Part shown: positions 1 to 9,705 of the stretch, piece after piece
Position numbering within the stretch: the first letter of the stretch is position 1
Layout of the letters: every line of letters starts with the position of its first letter
NCBI GenBank assembly: GCA_019426215.1
Contig: CM033405.1
Location: forward strand, 2,333,001 to 2,397,000
Origin: Buddleja alternifolia
Lineage: Eukaryota > Streptophyta > Magnoliopsida > Lamiales > Scrophulariaceae
Length of the DNA stretch: 64,000 nt
Direction of reading: 5' to 3'
The notes under the pieces: model-generated
Told to the model about the DNA's origin: nothing
The model's input: only the letters and a program-made list of their open reading frames with translations
The model's database searches: none
Position numbers and translations under genes: made by a program

Positions 1-1152
1 CAATACTGATCCATATGGAGAACGTGAAGAAAATTTTGACAGCATCTCATAATGACATGGAATATGATCTTGTCAGCTCGTTAGAGTAATTTCATTACCG
101 TTCATCAAAAAAGTCATTATTGCACCATGGAGATTGTGGGAATCTCTTATGATACATTGTATACCAACCAAGAGCAGCTAACGGGACTATTGATAATCGA
201 TGTCTACCTAGGAAATTCACCACTACTTAATTATTTTGGAAATCAGATCTGATTTGTTGCAATCAGAACAAGTACGACCATTCTACCGCAACATCTAAAC
301 ATAAAAAAGTTATTATCAAAACAACACAACACAACACAATTTGAAGAAGAGATCTCACGAGTATTCAGCAACGCCAGGGTTAAATTAAAATTATTTCAAC
401 CAGATCTAATGATCTATAAAACAATTCTGTGTAAATGCATGTATAATGAGCTCCACGAACCAAAACTTGTAATTTTACGTTAGATCATAATTAACCAACA
501 AAATTTCGAATCAGAGGCCAGCTTCAGGAAACTCTCATAGATCTGACAAAAATACACGTATGCGTTGCCAAAATAACGCATCAAATGAGATTTCAAAATT
601 CAAAACCTGAAATCACCATATCACGTATATTACCGACAACCCCGTTTCAGATCAGACACAACTGACAAAAAAATAATAATTGAAAAATGAAATCACTCAT
701 AAACTCGATTCGCGTACATTCTCCGACAAACTAACCTAAATAATTTCGCGAACACATAAAATTCAAGCATAAATATTAAATCCACATCTGCCGACGCATA
801 ATTGTGCGTATTAAAATTCACAAAACAAAAAAAAAAACAGATTTAATTCGACATATACAAACAAACTGAAGATTCAAATGCGTAAACACATAAAATTCAA
901 GCATAAATCCACATCTACCGACACACAATTGTGAGTATTAAAATTCACAAAACAAAAATCAAACAGATTAAATTCTAAATATACAAACAAAATGAAGATT
1001 CAAATGCGTAAACACATAAAATTCACGCATAAATCCACATCTGCCGACGCATAATTATGCGTATTAAAATTCACAAAACAAAAATCAAACAGATTTAATT
1101 CAACATATACAAACAAAATGAAGATTCAAATGCGTAAACCTAAGAATTTTAC
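1..1152 (-). other. Probable 5' UTR intron of the gene above
   Basis: AT-rich DNA between the donor at about 1152 and the window edge, with stops in all minus-strand frames. The first 53 bases could be the start of a coding exon: an AG followed by an ATG near 45 opens 15 codons to the edge. That is too short to judge. The block also holds the tandem repeat at 751-1137. Confidence 0.35.
751..1137. repeat. Tandem repeat, three units of about 126-134 bp
   Basis: Units begin at 751, 885 and 1011. Each starts with AACACATAAAATTCA, passes through ATCCACATCTGCCGACG and a near-palindrome CGCATAATTGTGCG, and ends in GAAGATTCAAATGCG. The units are about 90 percent alike by eye. The array lies directly inside the donor site of the inferred 5' UTR intron, so it could affect expression of that gene. 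Confidence 0.85.
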
Positions 1153-1285
1153 CTCTCGATCGCGCGTTAGGATTTCTGAAACCGGAACGGAAGAGAGAGA
1201 GAGAGATCGGGGAAGGGAAAATGTGTGTATTGAGAGAGAGAAAATATATGAAAATTGAGAGAGCGGGCAGCTCATTAAATAGTCG
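1153..1285 (-). promoter_or_regulatory. Promoter and 5' UTR exon of an unseen minus-strand gene
   Basis: On the minus strand a TATA-like box (CTATTTAAT, 1274-1282) is followed by a pyrimidine-rich leader full of CTCTCTCT runs, which is typical of plant 5' UTRs. The leader ends at about 1153 in GAGAG followed by GTAAAA, a good 5' splice site. No long reading frame starts here, so this is read as a non-coding first exon whose intron runs left. The coding part would lie mostly or wholly beyond position 1. The gene is not identified. Confidence 0.5.
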
Positions 1286-1419
1286 TTGGGCATCCAAGAT
1301 CTAACCCGTGGACTTTAGTGAAAGGACAACGAAGCCCCTCACCTATATACAACTTCACAATATTTGAAATCTGATTTGAAATCGATCATCAAAAGCTCGT
1401 TTGATTTTAATTTAATAAG

Positions 1420-1855
1420 TTGAGATTGAGCATATCTTTTTACTAAGTGATACGGAATGCATTTACTTTTTCGAACACTGAACGATATTATGAGATGTAT
1501 TGTCCATGTTGGTCGGGGTTGCACAATTTTGCACTGAAATACGTATCGTTAGGAGAGGGGAGCTATAACCCACAAGCCTCTATCGTTTTATATATGCTTT
1601 TTCAGGACAAAACTGCTAAGCTACGACCACAACAAAATTATTGAGATTGGATATGTCTTTTTATTGAGTAATGTGACATATATTTACCTTTTCGAACACG
1701 GGACATCATTGTGAGAGGTATTGTCCATTTCGATCGGAGTCGCATGATTTTGTTCTGTAAATGCGTCTCGTTAGAAGATGAGAGCTATAACCTACAAGTC
1801 TCTGTTATTTTAGAGAGATGACTTTTCAGAATAAAATTATACAACTATAACGAAA
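1420..1855. repeat. Two-unit tandem duplication, about 220 bp per unit
   Basis: Unit 1 (about 1420-1640) and unit 2 (about 1643-1855) share the order TTGAGATTG, a CTTTTT run, TTTTCGAACAC, GTATTGTCCAT, TTTTG with CTGTAAAT/CTGAAAT, CGTTAGGAGAG/CGTTAGAAGAT, AGCTATAACC and ACAAGTCTCT/ACAAGCCTCT. The TTGTCCAT core followed by AGCTATAACC resembles a repeat common in plant genomes. No coding is seen. Confidence 0.7.
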
Positions 1856-2239
1856 GAATAAGACAAATGCATGTCACTCACTAAACAAAAGTTGAACTCG
1901 ACTAAATTACAATTCAATTAGTACAATTCAATTAGTTATTAAATATGAAGTTATTCGAGCTCGATAGAATTGGTTAACAATCATATCATGAATATCATTT
2001 TTTTAAAACTCAATTGAAATATTTGTGTTGGGAGTGGAGAAGAAATGTTGTTTCTCTACGTGTTCTTCACGTGGAAACAATGAGATGTACGTTGTGCTTC
2101 CTGGATGGTGCCCATGGTTGGGGATGGGTCCCAGACTTGAAATGTCAGCTATTGTTTTTCTCACTTGTTTTCTTTGCCCGGGGGGTACGTACGTTAATTT
2201 TTTCTCACTTGTTCTGACTGCACGTATCCCCCACGCATT

Positions 2240-2611
2240 GGGTGATATTGGTGGCTATTGGAGTCCAACTTCTGGGCCATATCCATTTTTTTTTCCGGTT
2301 GCCTACTAGAGTATCTCGAATATTATCGGACTAATATGTTGGTCGACCTGGATCGCACACCTGGCCTAGTGGGTGAGTCTCACCATGGGGGTAATTGCGT
2401 ACACAAGGAATCGAACCCGAAACCTTACTTAAGCGGAACCGAACTGCTTACCACTCTATCCAACTGCTGTTGGTGGGCCATATCCACTATACAATATATT
2501 AAAACATAATAAAATATATATATTTTTTGATGGACCACACACTTATTTTAATACATTGTGTGGTAGATATGGCTCGGGAGTTGGACTCCCGAGAGCTACC
2601 AAATATCACCT
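2240..2611. mobile_element. MITE with about 60-bp terminal inverted repeats, carrying a nested SINE
   Basis: The left arm from 2241 (GGTGATATTGGTGGCTATTG) and the reverse complement of the right arm ending at 2610 (GGTGATATTTGGTAGCTCTC) match for about 60 bp once the SINE is removed. The flanks CCACGCATT and CCACTTATT agree at 7 of 9 positions, as expected of a Mutator-type 9-bp target duplication. Without the SINE the element is about 170 bp. Confidence 0.75.
2286..2473 (-). mobile_element. tRNA-derived SINE inserted in the MITE
   Basis: The element is flanked by a perfect 13-bp target duplication TGGGCCATATCCA (2273-2285 and 2474-2486). On the minus strand it opens with a tRNA-like head: a loose A box (TGGATAGAGTGG) and an exact B box (GGTTCGATTCC). 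It ends in an A9 tail next to the duplication (T9 at 2286-2294 on the plus strand). Length is 188 bp. The head is not an intact tRNA gene. Confidence 0.9.
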
Positions 2612-2928
2612 CCACTTATTCTCCTTAAAAAGCAATGCTATATATTATCTTTGTATATTTTCTTTTATTTTTCTTATTTTTAGTAAGAAACAATTGTAAT
2701 TTATTGGTGATAATGAATTTAATATATCAATATTTTCTAAATGAAGAAGAGACGAAAAACAAAAAATCATTGTTACGTAACATTTTTATTCTTAAAAACT
2801 CTTGAAATCGCTAGTTTAATCATGAGTTTTTGGCTTTGCATTTACATGTCATGAACTCAATTGATTCAGTGGGACGAAAACTTATTTTTTAGTGAAGTGG
2901 AATGCAACAATCAAATTGAGTTCTTTAT

Positions 2929-3133
2929 GCAAATGATGATTAGCCCTACGGGCAAAGTTGATGCCCAAAAATATTAGAGATTTTGGATTCTACTCCCGCC
3001 GACATTGTGTGGGTTTTTTTCTACTTTATTGTTAATTGTTAACCGTTGTAATTTAGTATTAGTGCTATATGCTGATTAATGATTTATATCCATGATATAA
3101 TTAATACGCGTAACCGATTATCTTAAAAAAAAC
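2929..3133 (+). mobile_element. SINE, family A copy 1
   Basis: It is flanked by a perfect 15-bp duplication AATTGAGTTCTTTAT (2914-2928 and 3134-3148). The body reads GGGCAAAGTTGATGCCC, a degenerate B box in GATTCTACTCCCGCCG, then an AT-rich tail with TAATTTAGTATT and an A-rich end. The same layout occurs at 4877, 8808 and 24056 (minus). Confidence 0.88.
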
Positions 3134-4876
3134 AATTGAGTTCTTTATCACCACGAACATTTGCGAATATTCCTTTAACGATTGAGTCCCTTGGTTAGGT
3201 AGTTATTATGAGTATCCTCGTACCTAGCTTTTACATTATTTAAAAAAAATTAAAAAAAGGGAAAATTCTAGTTTATTTTTGGCTTGGTCACATCCAAGAA
3301 AAAATGTATTACATTTGGCATATAATTGGTCACTCATTTGATAAAATATATTTGAGTATGATCGAGCTTGAAGCAGACTAGAACTTCTTGAAAAAATAGA
3401 GACATGTTCTGATATGAATCACTTCATAAGATTTGAGTTTGTCACTTTATTTTTATGTTATTTATATTGAGTATGTGGGTTAATTGGTCTTTAGCACTCA
3501 TCCTAGCTGACCTCCTTGAATTAAATTTGAGTTCATTTTTTCAAGACCATATTAAATATACATAAAATTTGATTGTTTGTGAGGTATGCAAAGCCTAGGT
3601 TTTAAATCATTTTATTTTTATTTTGTAGATATTTTCTTTCAAAATTAATGGAGAAAAAAAAAAGATATATTTATTTAAGTCAATATATCAAGTTCTACTA
3701 TTTCAATTAACGACTTAGTTAGATATTACATTTTTTAAAATGATTTATTTATTTTCAAATGTTAACAAATATTATTGGAATATTATTTTCTCAAAATAAA
3801 GGGTACGTATTAAATAAAACAAAAATATATATTTTAAAAATGAAATAACCAAATGCAAAAAGTAGTTTCGTAAAATTAGAACAACCTAGGAAAACTTTAT
3901 ATACATATATATATATGTATGTATGTATGTATTTATAAATTTATATATATAGTAATATATGTGGAATTATTTATTGAGTTGTTAAGTTGAATGGGGACAA
4001 GAAGCGCTAGCAGTTCGTGATCAAGCATATGCACATGTGATAGATCAAAAATTGGATCCTAAAATATAATTTGTTAACTTTAAGTGTGTTTTACTTAACA
4101 TGGGTTTGATCACGTGTATTTTAATTTTTAGAAGTTTCTTGAGAATAATCTTCCATTTAATTTATTCTATAACTAGAAACAATAAAATGGATTTATCATA
4201 AACCTATTCAGTATATATGGTTCGTTCAATTTGTTTAATAATTCGGAAATATGTTTATACTTAAGTTAGTTCATTATTCTTTTACAGTGATGAAAGCAAT
4301 AAATAGGTCAATACGAAATTAAAAAACATTGGATATAGTATTTGATAAGGCTAAATAGCCACAATTAGATCCCAGTTTAATAACCCTTAACAAGAGACGT
4401 GGATGACGATTACGATTATGTGGTTCTTAACAAATATATCGTGGAGCTTCGTATACAATGTCAACTATATAAATATTCCAACTCATTTATCCACTACAAC
4501 ATCTATTTAGCTCTTGTTTTCATGTCGTTAAATTTTACTGACTTAATAACTAAAGGGTCGTTGAAGGATTCATTTCTAGGTTGTTATTCACCATATGAAT
4601 CAAATTATGAACAATTCTCAAATTGATCCTGGGCGACCTTAAAAAATAGACCTAAACCAAAATGTGAACCAATACATTTTGAATTAAAACTAAAATTATA
4701 ATTTGCTCAAATAAATTGTGGGGATTATCACCATGTTACCCAAACATGAGTTGAGTCTAACTATATAATAACACAATCATTCTCATGGAACAACAAAACT
4801 CGATGGCATTTATGTCATTGAGCAAAGTAAATAGACTACAAAAGATATTTGTAGGAGTTTTTAAAATTTGGGTCCT
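3134..4876. other. AT-rich intergenic DNA
   Basis: No gene is seen. About 3262-3395 looks like a decayed MITE: its ends (GGAAAATTCTAG and, inverted, GAAGTTCTAGTCTG) resemble the better preserved element at 32055-32196. A TA/TATG microsatellite lies at 3896-3930. The short frame at 4399-4626 has no recognisable features. Confidence 0.5.
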
Positions 4877-5042
4877 CGTCGATGAAGCCTAACTCTGCTA
4901 GTAAATCCAAGGTTTCACGATATTAGAAGTTTTGGGTACAACTTCCACAAAATTTTTTAGTTTTTCCCTACTTTCATAACAGCTGTTAATTCGTTATAAT
5001 TTGTAGCAATTTGATATTCATTTGACCGATTGAATCAAAAAA
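4877..5042 (+). mobile_element. SINE, family A copy 2
   Basis: It is flanked by a perfect 16-bp duplication TTAAAATTTGGGTCCT (4861-4876 and 5043-5058). The body shows GATGAAGCC, a diverged promoter region, GGGTACAACTTCCAC and the TTCGTTATAATTTG tail shared with the other family A copies. It is 166 bp, shorter than copy 1. Confidence 0.85.
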
Positions 5043-5058
5043 TTAAAATTTGGGTCCT

Positions 5059-5659
5059 TAAAAAAATTAAAATCATTATCATGTGGAATATATACAATCT
5101 CAAATACACAATTATTAAAATCTTCTTGAGATTTAAAGTTTTGAAACTCCAACAAAATGGTAACTTATGGTATTGTGTTTGGATTGATTCTAGAAAATAT
5201 TCTAAAGACAATTGAAAGTAACCCTTCTAAATCAAGATAATTGAGGTCTATTCGGTTTTTCTGTTTCAAAATGATATTTCGCTTTGTATCACACTTTTTA
5301 TAAGTAGGTTACTTATATTTTATACGTAAAATATATAAGATATGAAATACGAGATGAAATATTATTTTACGATGATAAAAGATCGGTTGTTGACTGAGGT
5401 ATACAATTCATGCAAGTTCAATCAAGCATTAATTACACGCATTAGAGTTAACTTGAGAATTAAGAATGACACTTGTTATGGGCTCCAAACGTTTTGAGTA
5501 ATATTTAAGTCTTCATTATTTCGTGGGGTTAAGAATGTGTTGACTGACACAACAAACTCAAAGGGTCCCATTTCATATTAATGATGATTCACTTTCCTTT
5601 ATTTTTTGCCAAGCCCAGAAATTTAAAAACGTAAATTCTCATACTACTAATTTGATTCA
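5059..5659. other. Intergenic DNA
   Basis: AT-rich, with no gene, repeat boundary or regulatory motif that I can support. Confidence 0.4.
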
Positions 5660-6233
5660 GAGGCAAAGACATTTTTTCATCCAAATTATTCGGATTTTTG
5701 CATATTTGTAAATAAATTTTTTCTTTGTTGTACTTTTTTATCTAAAGGGCTTTTGCATTATTTTATCTAAATTTGTTTATTTTTTACGTTTTCTTATCTA
5801 AACTACAAGAATTTTTACAAAATTTTATACTTTTAATATTTTTCGATGGAATATTTGTCGAAATTTCATTACATACAATCACACATTAATTGCATATGAT
5901 CTTTTTAAAGATAAAAATAATATTTAATAGAACTTGCGATTCACTATTTTTACCCTTTTAAGTTAAAATGATACTTTGAATAGTAGAATTCAAAATAACG
6001 AAATCACAACAAATTGTAGTTTCAATTGATAAAATTTCATATTTACTTAAAAAGATCACATGTGATATATATGATGGAACCCTGCCGGAATACTCCAGTT
6101 ATTTGGCCGAAAAATGCTAAAATAAAATTTTGTAAAAATCAATGTAGTTCGGATAAGAAAGTGCAAAAACATAAAATTTGTTTACAAAAGTGCAAAAACC
6201 CGAATAGTTTGGATGGAAAAATATTATTACCCC
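5660..6233. mobile_element. Foldback MITE, Mutator-like
   Basis: The left end (TTTTTCATCCAAATTATTCGG) is the inverted counterpart of the right end (CCGAATAGTTTGGATGGAAAA), and the similarity spans about 55 bp. The flanks TTTGATTCA (5651-5659) and TTTGATTTA (6234-6242) agree at 8 of 9. There is no transposase. The element at 63651-63969 shares its interior motifs. Confidence 0.75.
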
Positions 6234-6722
6234 TTTGATTTATCTATTTTTGAAAATAAACAGAGAACAAGAAGAAGAGAGAATGCTTTTCTCTATTACT
6301 GCGTATGAATGTAAAAACCCGAATGGATCTCTTAGTTGTTGAGAAGGTTGCCCAAAAGCGGTATATAAGGCGTACTCGGTAAAACTTACAAGTAAACCAA
6401 ATATAAAGATAATTACTATATTACCCATAATGTAAGGAGTCTTTCTCTTTCTTCTTTCTCTATTATATATATAGAGAGATCCACAAATCAGGAAGTACAA
6501 GCTATATATATGCTACCTATACAAGGTAAAGTACTAGATTAGGTAAAAGACTTAAAGCCTAATATGTAAACATAAGATACGTAAATTACAATAATTTTCA
6601 AGAAAGTGATGTATGTAATCCTTGATTTTTTTTAATGAATTGGTTACTTGATACCGATAGAATATCAAATTGCGATAAATTGTAATCAATAAACAAATAT
6701 TACAATCAATTAATAATTATTA
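6234..6722. other. Intergenic DNA with a SINE-like tail
   Basis: No gene is seen. About 6630-6720 resembles, on the minus strand, the tail of family A SINEs (AAATTGCGATAAATTGTAATCA), but no head is present. Confidence 0.4.
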
Positions 6723-7334
6723 GGAAAAATTATTAAAACCCCCCTAGAAATAATTTTTCATATCCCAAAAATACATGAAAATATTTTTCAATCTCAAAAG
6801 CCTATTCTATAAACTTTTCATTCTCAAAACCCCAAAAATGAGGAATAACAACTTTTTGGAGTAAACTACCCTTTATTTATTAAGTTAATAATTGATTAAT
6901 TATTTTTCTTATTGGAATCGTTATGTTTTAATTCTTTCAATTGATGAATCATAAAATACGGATTTTATTTTGTACTATTAAATTTTTTAAATATTTGTAT
7001 ATAATTTATTTTGATTTTAATCTGATAATTATCTATAAATCTATGTTTTAAATTTTTTAAAAAGATTAAAGAATCTGAAAAATTTTAAATTAAACATAAT
7101 TAGTACCAATTATCAATATAAAATCTTTAAATAAATATTTTCTTTGCAAAACTTTAATTGATTAATTTTTAATCTGGAAGACTAAGGGTAATTAAATCCA
7201 TAAATTTGTTAACCCTAAATATTGGATTTTTTGGAATGAAAAATTGATGAAGTGGGTTTTTTGGATTGATAAATATTATCATGGGTGTTTTGGATGTAAA
7301 AGTTTATTTTAAGGGTTTTTTCAGTAATTTTTCC
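6723..7334. mobile_element. Mutator-like MITE with perfect 9-bp target duplication
   Basis: It starts GGAAAAATTATTAAAACCC and ends, inverted, GGAAAAATTACTGAAAAAACCC. It is flanked by TAATTATTA at 6714-6722 and 7335-7343. The subterminal regions are made of CCCCAAAA- and TTTTGGG-type blocks. It is 612 bp and non-coding. Confidence 0.88.
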
Positions 7335-7544
7335 TAATTATTATAAAAGTATAGAAAAATTCATACGCCGTTGATGGAAGTAGAACTCAAAAATGCCTAA
7401 TGATATACCAAATTAGTTAAACATCCTTCGTCACCTCGTATAGTGTATAGATACATAGTCTAGAGTACCTCGTATATGGGGATACGAAGCAGATTACTAG
7501 ACAGGTACTAATATAATGATATTTGCATTACACTCCAAGATTCG

Positions 7545-7990
7545 CTTATTTTTGTTAGTCCGGGTAGGGTTGACCCATAACTCTACCCTACGATGTGCAA
7601 TCAAGATTGTCTAATGAATACACGTGTTAGGTATCTAAGTGGAGATGTCTCATCTGTCATTCACTCAACAGTACAGAGTGGAAACACTATAAATACCCTC
7701 ATTTATTAGGTTTTACGGACGGATAATCTGAGCAATAAATACTACGAACTACGTATAGCAAAGATTATTCAAAGACTTGAGAGTACGATCCTATAATACA
7801 AATATTAGATACCTTCGTAATACGAATCATAGATATCATAACAGCTTATTTTAAATTACGTTTAGACTTGATCCCCGAAGGGTACGTAGGCAGCTTGGTA
7901 GTGTCCAAGTGCAGTCTATAATATTTATAGTGTATCCGCAGGTTCTTATACGATGTCATCTTGACTGGAATAGTTAGGATAAAAACCGAG
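7545..7990 (+). repeat. LTR-like dispersed repeat, copy A
   Basis: This is one of four copies (others at 33405 minus, 57385 minus, 61640 plus). Shared order: GTTGACCCAT, CACTATAAATA (a TATA box), a leader with GAGAGTACGATC, then GACTTGATCCC, GGTACGTAGGCAGC and GTGCAGTCTATAAT. A TATA box followed by a conserved leader suggests the promoter half of an LTR. No primer site or coding region adjoins it. Confidence 0.6.
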
Positions 7991-8807
7991 CTAGATCACC
8001 TAATATCTTAGTGACTCATCTCCACCTATATAACTAGACTTCATAGACATTCTGCACACATGAATTGAATACCATCTCTTCAAGAGCATTCAAAAATGGC
8101 GGTTAATAAATCAAATTGACTCATTAGAGCTTACGACCAAATTTTGATAAGGTGTTATTTCGCATCTTTCTCAAGAATTTTCAGATCTCTTCATATAATA
8201 AGAGCTATTTATGTGATAAAGAATTTATAGATTGTTGTAACGACATCAAAAATTCAAGAGTCAAAATTTCCTACTACTAATTTGGTTTGACTAGTTTTTC
8301 AAGAAAACGATGCATTTGTTAGATTCTGCACATTTCAAATAAAGAACCTCTTCAAGAGAATTCTAACATTGTGGTCGACAAATCAAATTCTCTTTTTTCT
8401 CTTGATTTTTTTTTTATGAAAAACCAAAATCGACTCGCTAATATTTTGATGCCTAATTTTAATTTATGAGTTGCTTAGTCATTCTTAGGATCTATCATGA
8501 TTTTGAATCCACGAACAATGTTTTTTTTTAATTGAAACGATTATATCATTACATCAGATATCGAATTAACAATCGTAATCAGTAATTTTCTATTACAAAC
8601 TAGTAACAATGAACCACGAACAATTTGATCATTGTCAGTTTGATACATAAACGATTAACCTACCAGAATCCTATTTAACTATGATTATATCACTGTCATT
8701 GAACCCCAAAATTTCCTTAAGAATCATTAGTATATTCGAAGGCAAAAGTAAAAGTATCGCGGAATGACAAACAAGTGTCCAACCTAATTATGATTTTGGA
8801 AGTTCTT
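7991..8807. other. Intergenic DNA
   Basis: No gene is seen. About 8520-8610 has poly-T followed by ATTGAAACGATTATATC and AACAATCGTAATCAG, resembling an inverted SINE tail without a head. Confidence 0.4.
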
Positions 8808-8975
8808 ATTGGCGAAATTGAAGCTCCAAGATTATTAGAGATTTTGAGTTCTACTCTCATTGAATGTGAGTTTTTATTTACTTTTTTAGTAATTAACTTG
8901 TTGATTGTAAATCATTACTCATTGTTGAATAATAATTAATATTCATGATCTATTGCTACATGAGAAAAAATATTA
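8808..8975 (+). mobile_element. SINE, family A copy 3 (diverged)
   Basis: It shows the family order ATTGGCGAAATTGAAGC, TATTAGAGATTTTGAG, TTCTACTCTCATTGAATGTG, then TAATTAACTTGTTGATTGTAA and an A-rich end. I could not find a convincing target duplication. Confidence 0.65.
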
Positions 8976-9123
8976 CATTTTAGGCCTTTCTCCCTTAATA
9001 TCATTTTCTCTCGTTAGTTCCGAAAATGTATATTCCATGTTACACTCAATATTGTCTATGGAATGTTTTGACGTATGACAAGTGTGCCACTCTTTTGCTT
9101 TACATCTTCATAATTGTTTATTT

Positions 9124-9335
9124 TTAGAAAAAAATAAAAATAAAATAAAATAAAATAATGGGATGTTGAGCCACTCTATGTTGTCCTTCCACTATCTGAT
9201 GGAGGGCTGATAATTGATGACTCTCGTGATCTGGGGTCCTAGAAGATCTATACCCATCATGTGAATAAACACATGGGGGAAAGGTGTAAACCATCTCGGG
9301 ACTCCAAGTTCCGGAAGTCACCCAGAATCATCCCT
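9124..9335. other. Unclassified moderately GC-rich segment
   Basis: An A-rich run (AAAATAAAATAAAATAAAAT, 9136-9155) is followed by about 180 bp of higher GC that looks unlike its surroundings. It has a retroposon look, but I found no promoter boxes or target duplication and do not classify it. Confidence 0.3.
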
Positions 9336-9456
9336 AATGGACCGGTCCGAAAGTAAAAATTGCAATTGGTCTGGCCCACTTGATTGGTCTTGGGTCGCAT
9401 ATGTTAATGGGTTTTGCAAATTGATCCCAAAATTATCCAATCCAGTCTTAGCTGAT

Positions 9457-9577
9457 CGTAACGGTAATCAACAATAATCCAAATCCGCAAAAACAATCCG
9501 ACGATTCAAAACCACACGAATATTCAAATGATAAATCCAACGGTCCAAAACCCAGCGCAAGAAAACTAGCCGTTACA
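9457..9577. promoter_or_regulatory. Cluster of three MSA-like (MYB3R) sites upstream of the TPX2-like gene
   Basis: The M-phase-specific activator consensus is YCYAACGGYYA. Matches are CGTAACGGTAA (9457-9467, 9 of 11), TCCAACGGTCC (9536-9546, 10 of 11) and, on the minus strand, TGTAACGGCTA (9567-9577, 10 of 11). All lie within 250 bp of the ATG at 9706. In plants such clusters recruit three-repeat MYBs and give G2/M expression, which suits a spindle protein. Confidence 0.7.
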
Positions 9578-9705
9578 ATCCGAGCGTCCCAAAAGCAACG
9601 TTCTTCTTCCTCTTCTTCTCTTCATCAATACATGAAATCCAACAAATTCACACTATAAACCCTAAAATTAACCCCAAATCAACCATTATTCCGACGAATT
9701 TCGCC

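Noticed and set aside
1..200. Possible box C/D snoRNA on the minus strand (TGATGA and CTGA motifs about 35 bp apart)
   Set aside because: There is no terminal stem, the spacing is poor, and no second guide region is visible. Motifs this short arise by chance.
2380..2473. tRNA-like sequence on the minus strand
   Set aside because: It has A and B box motifs, but it continues into a SINE body with an A-tail and a 13-bp target duplication and lacks a cloverleaf, so it is not a tRNA gene.
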